19,081 nt of DNA from Fidelibacterota bacterium (lineage in GTDB: Bacteria > Fidelibacterota > Marinisomatia > SCGC-AAA003-L08 > GCA-002704045): positions 1-19,081 of the forward strand of contig PAFF01000007.1 of the NCBI GenBank assembly GCA_002704045.1, given 5' to 3'. The notes beneath the pieces are model-generated. The model ran no database searches and was not told the DNA's origin. It saw only the letters and a program-made list of their open reading frames with translations. This document shows, in pieces, positions 14,962 to 19,081 of the stretch. The translations under genes were made by a program, and so were the position numbers. Numbering within the stretch: the first letter of the stretch is position 1; the number at the start of each line of letters is the position of its first letter.

Positions 14962-15700
14962 ACTCTAAATCTAAAATTTCTTTACCATTAACAAAAGAAG
15001 AAATAATGACATCTTTACTGTTTTTTATATCATTTACTGAACCATTAAAATATATTTTTCCATTATTCAACATTAAAACTCTATCAGCAATCTCAAAAAC
15101 AGTTTTCATAGAATGTGTTATAACCAATGTCGTTATTTTATTTTTTTTATTAAACTTATAAATTAACTTATTAATAGTATCTGACATTATTGGGTCTAAA
15201 CCCGTTGTTGGCTCATCATAGAATAAGTAATCAGGTTTAAATGATATTGCTCTTGCAATACCCACTCTTTTTTTCATACCTCCAGATAATTCAGATGGCA
15301 TCAATAATTTAGTTTCTTTCATACCAACCTCATCTAAACACTGTTCTATCCTATCATCAATTTGGTTCTGTTTTAAATTTGTCAATCTATCTATTGCAAT
15401 TTTTAAATTTTCATATACATTCATTGAATCAAATAGTGCGCCAGATTGAAAAACCATTCCAATTTTTGACCTAACTCTTTGTAATTCTCTATATGTTAGT
15501 TCATCAAGATTTAACCCATCAATTTTTATAAAACCACTATCTGGACTTATTAAACCTAATAAATGTTTTAATAATACTGATTTACCTGAGCCACTTTTAC
15601 CTATAACAACAACACATTCTCCTGATTGTATATTGAAATCTACTCCTCTTAAAACATCTTTTCCATTAAAGGATTTATAAATACTAGATACATTTATCAT
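14948..15700 (-). CDS. mlaF: Mla-type ABC transporter ATPase MlaF
   Basis: The cytoplasmic ATPase driving MCE-dependent lipid movement, 250 residues. Motifs in order: Walker A GKSGSGKS (34-41), Q-loop VFQSGALFDSMNVYENL (83-99), signature LSGGMKKRVGIARAI (138-152), Walker B YLFYDEPTTGLDP (158-170) and switch His196 in VITHSM. The Q-loop text GALFDSMNVYEN and the signature GGMKKR are characteristic of the MlaF/MceG group rather than of general ABC importers. It overlaps mlaE by 4 nt and mlaD by 14 nt, so the three subunits are probably made in fixed ratio by coupled translation. Confidence 0.9.
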   Translation of the reverse strand: MINVSSIYKSFNGKDVLRGVDFNIQSGECVVVIGKSGSGKSVLLKHLLGLISPDSGFIKIDGLNLDELTYRELQRVRSKIGMVFQSGALFDSMNVYENLKIAIDRLTNLKQNQIDDRIEQCLDEVGMKETKLLMPSELSGGMKKRVGIARAISFKPDYLFYDEPTTGLDPIMSDTINKLIYKFNKKNKITTLVITHSMKTVFEIADRVLMLNNGKIYFNGSVNDIKNSKDVIISSFVNGKEILDLEYEKQ

Positions 15701-16470
15701 ATTAATATCTCAGATATTATATAATCTAATACAACAATCATAACACAAGATGTTACTACTGTCACTGTTGCTGCCTCTCCAACACCTTGAGCGCCACCTT
15801 TAGCATTGTAGCCTTGAAAACAAGCAATTGACGTAATTGTAAATCCGAAAAAAAAGGATTTAATTATACCAAAAAAGGCATCAAACGGATGAAACCAAGT
15901 CTTAAAACCCTTAAAAAAATCATAAGTTGTAACATCTAAAGTCATTATTGCAGCAAACCAACCACCAAAAATTCCAAAAAAACTTGCAATTACAACTAGA
16001 ATTGGAAACATGCATATTCCAGCAACAACTCTAGGAAAAATTAAATACAGCACTGGATTAAATGATAGAGATTCAATAGCATCAATTTGCTCTGTAACTC
16101 TCATTGTTCCTATTTCAGCTGCTATCGTTGCACCAACTCTACCAGTTAGTACTAATGCTGATATTACTGGAGCAAGTTCAAGTAAAATTGATTCACCAAC
16201 AATACTACCAACAAACCAAGTGGGAGTCCAACTTTCAAATTGATAAGCTGATTGCACTGATGTAACCATACCTGAAAAAATTGAGGTAATAATTACAATT
16301 GGAATTGATTTAGTACCTATAATCATCATTTGATCAAAAGTTATCCCTATATAATCCTTCCATTCTCTAGGAGATTGAAATATTTTCATAATCAATAAAA
16401 CATATTCACCAAAAATAGTAAATATTTTATTTAAAAAGTTGAAAGGAAATAAAAAAAGATTAATTAACAT
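15697..16470 (-). CDS. mlaE: Mla-type ABC transporter permease MlaE
   Basis: The inner-membrane permease of the MCE transporter, 257 residues with about five to six membrane segments. The MlaE/YrbE hallmark is clear at LAPVISALVLTGRVGATIAA followed by EIGTMRVTEQIDAIESL, along with the late GGAQGVGEAATVTVVTSCV segment. An amphipathic N-terminal helix (about 1-30) is usual for the family. The ATG lies 9 nt after the nrdR stop. The order E-F-D differs from E. coli mlaFEDCB but is common in other phyla. Confidence 0.92.
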   Translation of the reverse strand: MLINLFLFPFNFLNKIFTIFGEYVLLIMKIFQSPREWKDYIGITFDQMMIIGTKSIPIVIITSIFSGMVTSVQSAYQFESWTPTWFVGSIVGESILLELAPVISALVLTGRVGATIAAEIGTMRVTEQIDAIESLSFNPVLYLIFPRVVAGICMFPILVVIASFFGIFGGWFAAIMTLDVTTYDFFKGFKTWFHPFDAFFGIIKSFFFGFTITSIACFQGYNAKGGAQGVGEAATVTVVTSCVMIVVLDYIISEILI

Positions 16471-16479
16471 AAATAATTT

Positions 16480-16926
16480 CTATTCTAAATCATTGATTTG
16501 TATTTTAAATTCACCTATATCCTTAAAATCTCGATATACCGATGCATATCTAATAAACGAAATTTTATCTATTTTTTTTAATTCATCCATTACCAATTCT
16601 CCAATTTCAGATGAATAAACCTCTACATTTGATAAGCTACTAATTTGTTCTTCAATATTTTTTATTGAATCTAAAATCATTTCTTCTGAAACCGGTCTTT
16701 TATTACAAGCAACATTAAAACTATTTTGTAATTTTTGTCTATCAAATTCTTCTCTTGATCCATTTTTTTTAACAACTTTTATAGGTGTATTTGCTATATA
16801 TTCATATGTGGTAAATCTAAAACTACAGTTTAAGCATTCTCTTCTTCTTCTAATACAATTACCTGTTTGGATAGTTCTAGAATCTATAACTTTTGAATCT
16901 AAATGGTTACAGTTTGTACAATACAT
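16480..16926 (-). CDS. nrdR: Transcriptional repressor NrdR
   Basis: NrdR senses ATP/dATP and represses ribonucleotide reductase genes. A zinc ribbon with Cys3, Cys6, Cys31 and Cys34 surrounds the arginine-rich stretch RRRRE that contacts DNA, followed by RFTTYE. An ATP-cone domain (about 48-138) follows, with VVKKNGSREEFDRQKL and the late FIRYASVYRDF. The 148-residue length is standard. It begins 2 nt after glyA and ends 9 nt before mlaE. No NrdR box or ribonucleotide reductase gene is apparent here, so its targets lie elsewhere. Confidence 0.97.
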   Translation of the reverse strand: MYCTNCNHLDSKVIDSRTIQTGNCIRRRRECLNCSFRFTTYEYIANTPIKVVKKNGSREEFDRQKLQNSFNVACNKRPVSEEMILDSIKNIEEQISSLSNVEVYSSEIGELVMDELKKIDKISFIRYASVYRDFKDIGEFKIQINDLE

Positions 16927-16928
16927 TT

Positions 16929-18224
16929 TTATTTATTATATAACGGAAATGAATTACAAAGCTCAGCTATATGATTTTTAACTTTTTCATATTTGTATTC
17001 ATTACCTTTATTTGTTAAAATTTCATCAATTAATTTTGCAACAATTTTCATTTCATCATTTCCCATTCCTCTTGATGTTAATGATGGCGTACCTAATCTT
17101 ATTCCACTAGTTACCAATGGACTTCGTTCATCAAATGGTATCATATTTTTATTAGTAGTAATACCCACTTTTTCTAGTTCAAATTCAGCTTTTTTACCTG
17201 ATATATTATTTTTAGTCAAATCAATTAATACAATGTGAGTATCAGTTCCTCCAGAAACTAAATCATAATCTAAACTAAGAAATGCTTGTTCTAAAGCTTT
17301 AGCATTGCTAACGATATTTTGACAATAACTCTTAAACTCATTTGAAAGCGCTTCTTTAAATGCAACAGCTTTCCCAGCAATTACATGCATTAATGGTCCA
17401 CCTTGAATACCAGGCATTACTGAACTGTCTAATAATTCTGATACATTTTTAATTCGTCCAGATTTTGGTGCTATTTTACCCCATTTATTTTTAAAATCTT
17501 TACCTAATAAAATAATTCCACCCCTTGGACCTCTAAGGGTTTTATGTGTAGTGGAAGTTGCAACATCGCAGTGCGGGAATGGGGAAGGGTGTAAACCAGA
17601 TGCTATTAAACCTGATGGATGTGCCACATCTGCCATTAAATATGCATTAACCGAATCAGCTATTTCCTTGAATTTTTCAAATTCAATGAATCTAGGATAA
17701 GCACTGCCTCCACATATTATTAATTTGGGCTTTATTTTCTTTGCTATTTTAGCAACTTGATCAAAATCAACTCGATGATTTTCTTTTGAAACACCATATG
17801 AATAAAAGTTATATATTTTACCCGAAAAGTTTACTTTGCTTCCATGGGTTAAATGACCACCATGGGCTAAATCCAGGCCAAGGACTGTATCATTTTGATT
17901 TAGAAACGTTAAAAAAACTCCCATATTGGCCTGAGATCCTGAATGAGGCTGAACATTAGCATATTCACATTTAAACAGTTTTTTTAATCTATCTTTTGCA
18001 AGATTTTCAACTTCATCAACATGTTCACATCCTCCATAATAACGCCTTCCAGGATAACCTTCAGCATATTTATTTGTTAAAACAGATCCGACAGCTTCCA
18101 AAACAGACTTACTTGTAAAATTCTCTGATGCAATTAATTCAAGAGTATTACGTTGTCTAAACAACTCACTTTCAATGATATTATATACATCTATATCATC
18201 TCTTTTAATATTTTCTAAATTCAT
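16929..18224 (-). CDS. glyA: Serine hydroxymethyltransferase GlyA
   Basis: A PLP enzyme that converts serine and tetrahydrofolate to glycine and methylene-tetrahydrofolate. Motifs include ELIASENFTS (29-38), NKYAEGYPGRRYYGGCEHVD (51-70), HSGSQANMGV (94-103), the acidic PLP contact in MADVAHPSGLIASG with Asp199, and the Schiff-base lysine Lys228 in STTHKTLRGPRGG. The C-terminal substrate region VTSGIRLGTPSLTSRGM is intact. Between about residues 242 and 268 there is a longer loop (KNKWGKIAPKSGRIKNVSEL) that E. coli GlyA lacks but Bacteroidota enzymes share, which supports an FCB origin. The ATG overlaps the rpiB stop by 4 nt (ATGA). 431 residues is normal for that group. Confidence 0.98.
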   Translation of the reverse strand: MNLENIKRDDIDVYNIIESELFRQRNTLELIASENFTSKSVLEAVGSVLTNKYAEGYPGRRYYGGCEHVDEVENLAKDRLKKLFKCEYANVQPHSGSQANMGVFLTFLNQNDTVLGLDLAHGGHLTHGSKVNFSGKIYNFYSYGVSKENHRVDFDQVAKIAKKIKPKLIICGGSAYPRFIEFEKFKEIADSVNAYLMADVAHPSGLIASGLHPSPFPHCDVATSTTHKTLRGPRGGIILLGKDFKNKWGKIAPKSGRIKNVSELLDSSVMPGIQGGPLMHVIAGKAVAFKEALSNEFKSYCQNIVSNAKALEQAFLSLDYDLVSGGTDTHIVLIDLTKNNISGKKAEFELEKVGITTNKNMIPFDERSPLVTSGIRLGTPSLTSRGMGNDEMKIVAKLIDEILTNKGNEYKYEKVKNHIAELCNSFPLYNK

Positions 18225-18658
18225 ATATCTAATTTTTTTATTCTTCGTAAATGTCTTTCACCTTCAAAATCTGTTTTTATCCAAAGTTCTATTACTTCCA
18301 TTGTATACTCTTCGTCTAAAAATCTTGCACCTAAGGATAAAATATTTGCGTTATTATGCATTCTAGATAATTTTATAATGTCTAAAGGTCCACCATAATA
18401 AACAGCTGCTCTAATTCCATTGATTCTATTTGCAGCAATAGCTTCACCTTGTCCAGAGCCGCCTAAAATAATACCAAGACAGTTATTATTTTTAGCCAAA
18501 AATTTTGCTGCTGGTATTATAAAATCAGGGTAATCATCTGATGAATTATATGTCTTAGCTCCAAAATCTTTAACACTAAAACCCTTGTTTATTAAATTAT
18601 GTTTAACTTTCTCTTTTAATTCGAAGCCAGCATGATCTGTTGCTAAAATAATTTTCAT
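18221..18658 (-). CDS. rpiB: Ribose-5-phosphate isomerase B (RpiB), glutamate-type active site
   Basis: RpiB interconverts ribose-5-phosphate and ribulose-5-phosphate in the pentose phosphate pathway. The start chosen is the ATG that shares a base with the upstream stop (TGATG); a GTG one codon earlier is possible and an AGAGG ribosome site lies upstream. The fold signature is clear: ATDHAGFELK near the N-terminus, GGSGQGEAIAANR at 66-78, GIRAAVYYG, and RMHNNANILSLGAR. The active-site Cys66 of E. coli RpiB is a glycine here, and Glu72 follows in GQGE, as in the mycobacterial enzyme where a glutamate is the base. 145 residues is typical. Confidence 0.95.
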   Translation of the reverse strand: MKIILATDHAGFELKEKVKHNLINKGFSVKDFGAKTYNSSDDYPDFIIPAAKFLAKNNNCLGIILGGSGQGEAIAANRINGIRAAVYYGGPLDIIKLSRMHNNANILSLGARFLDEEYTMEVIELWIKTDFEGERHLRRIKKLDI

Positions 18659-19081
18659 CACTTTTTCTTAACCTCTCTAGAAATCCAACTATAACAATTT
18701 CCTTCTGGTTTTGCGACTATATCATTTCCTAGCATAAACCAATCGCCTTTAGAAGTTATGTTATTTTCCTCCAAAAATTCTTTTCTAGCTTTTGCTCTAT
18801 AAAAACCTTTTCTCAAGGCAGAACTATAATCTTCAAAAGATATTTCATAAACTAGTTTATCACTAAATGTTAATGATTCACCACTACATGCATCAGCTAA
18901 AGCAAAAAACACCTCAGCTCTTTGAAATAGCGAAGCTCCATTTTCACCTGAACTTTTTATTGCTATTTCAGACCAATCTAAAGCGATTTTATAATTTTCT
19001 TCTTCAATTAAGATCTTTGATATTTCAATAGCGGTTTTATAATTTTTATCAATTTTATATAACTGTTCAAAAGTATTTAAA
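18658..19081 (-). CDS. TPR-like protein, C-terminal part (cut by the window edge)
   Basis: The reading frame stays open from 18658 to the right edge, giving 140 C-terminal residues; the start lies outside the window. The helices LNTFEQLYKIDKNYKTAIEI, ILIEEENYKIALDWSEIAI and GASLFQRAEVFFALADAC look like consecutive TPR units, followed by FEDYSSALRKGFYRAKARKE and a short tail ending in KKK. A GTG at 18910-18912 would be an internal codon, not the real start, because the TPR pattern continues upstream. The tail with NCYSWI resembles TPR proteins of FCB bacteria, but I cannot name a function. Its stop overlaps rpiB by one base, so it belongs to the same operon. Confidence 0.65.
   Translation of the reverse strand, partial: LNTFEQLYKIDKNYKTAIEISKILIEEENYKIALDWSEIAIKSSGENGASLFQRAEVFFALADACSGESLTFSDKLVYEISFEDYSSALRKGFYRAKARKEFLEENNITSKGDWFMLGNDIVAKPEGNCYSWISREVKKK

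Noticed and set aside
18658..18912. A complete 84-codon gene starting at GTG
   Set aside because: The frame stays open to the window edge and the upstream codons continue the TPR-like helices, so the GTG is internal.

Overview
The window is strongly AT-rich and gene-dense. All 17 supported genes lie on the minus strand, so transcription runs from the right edge to the left edge. The gene set points to a Gram-negative member of the FCB superphylum. Evidence is a PorV/PorQ-type outer-membrane barrel, a secreted protein with a Type IX secretion (Por) C-terminal sorting domain, a DUF5683-type protein, a BamD-like lipoprotein, an Mla/MCE lipid transporter and a serine hydroxymethyltransferase with the longer Bacteroidota-like loop. 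My best guess is an uncultured marine lineage such as Candidatus Marinimicrobia (SAR406). That is an inference from style and gene content, not from a marker gene.

Right block (about 14005-19081): the C-terminal part of a TPR-like protein, rpiB, glyA, nrdR, then an MCE lipid-transport cassette (MlaE permease, MlaF ATPase, MlaD substrate-binding protein). Neighbours overlap by 1-14 nt or are separated by only a few bases, so this looks like one operon.

Centre: a gap of about 220 nt (13787-14004) is the only substantial non-coding stretch. It holds a perfect GC-rich palindrome just upstream of the next gene and only weak promoter-like sequences.

Left block (22-13786): ten genes again packed end to end. 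The first four are surface or secretion proteins: a PorV-like barrel interrupted by a very large Asp/Asn/Gly-rich repeat insertion; an S51 (peptidase E-like) serine hydrolase; an M6-metallopeptidase-like secreted protein whose zinc motif is destroyed but whose Type IX sorting tail is intact; and a protein joining a peptidase-MA-like metalloprotease domain, a TolB-like propeller and a probable outer-membrane barrel. Then come a DUF5683 membrane protein, a BamD-like lipoprotein, nadD, a Ca2+/cation antiporter, ftsE and ftsX. The block therefore combines outer-membrane assembly, surface proteins and division-linked envelope functions in one apparent transcription unit.

The most unusual items are the repeat-filled PorV-like protein, the catalytically dead M6-like protein and the protease-propeller-barrel fusion, which sit side by side and may work together at the cell surface (inference). 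I saw no tRNA, rRNA, CRISPR array, insertion sequence or prophage gene.
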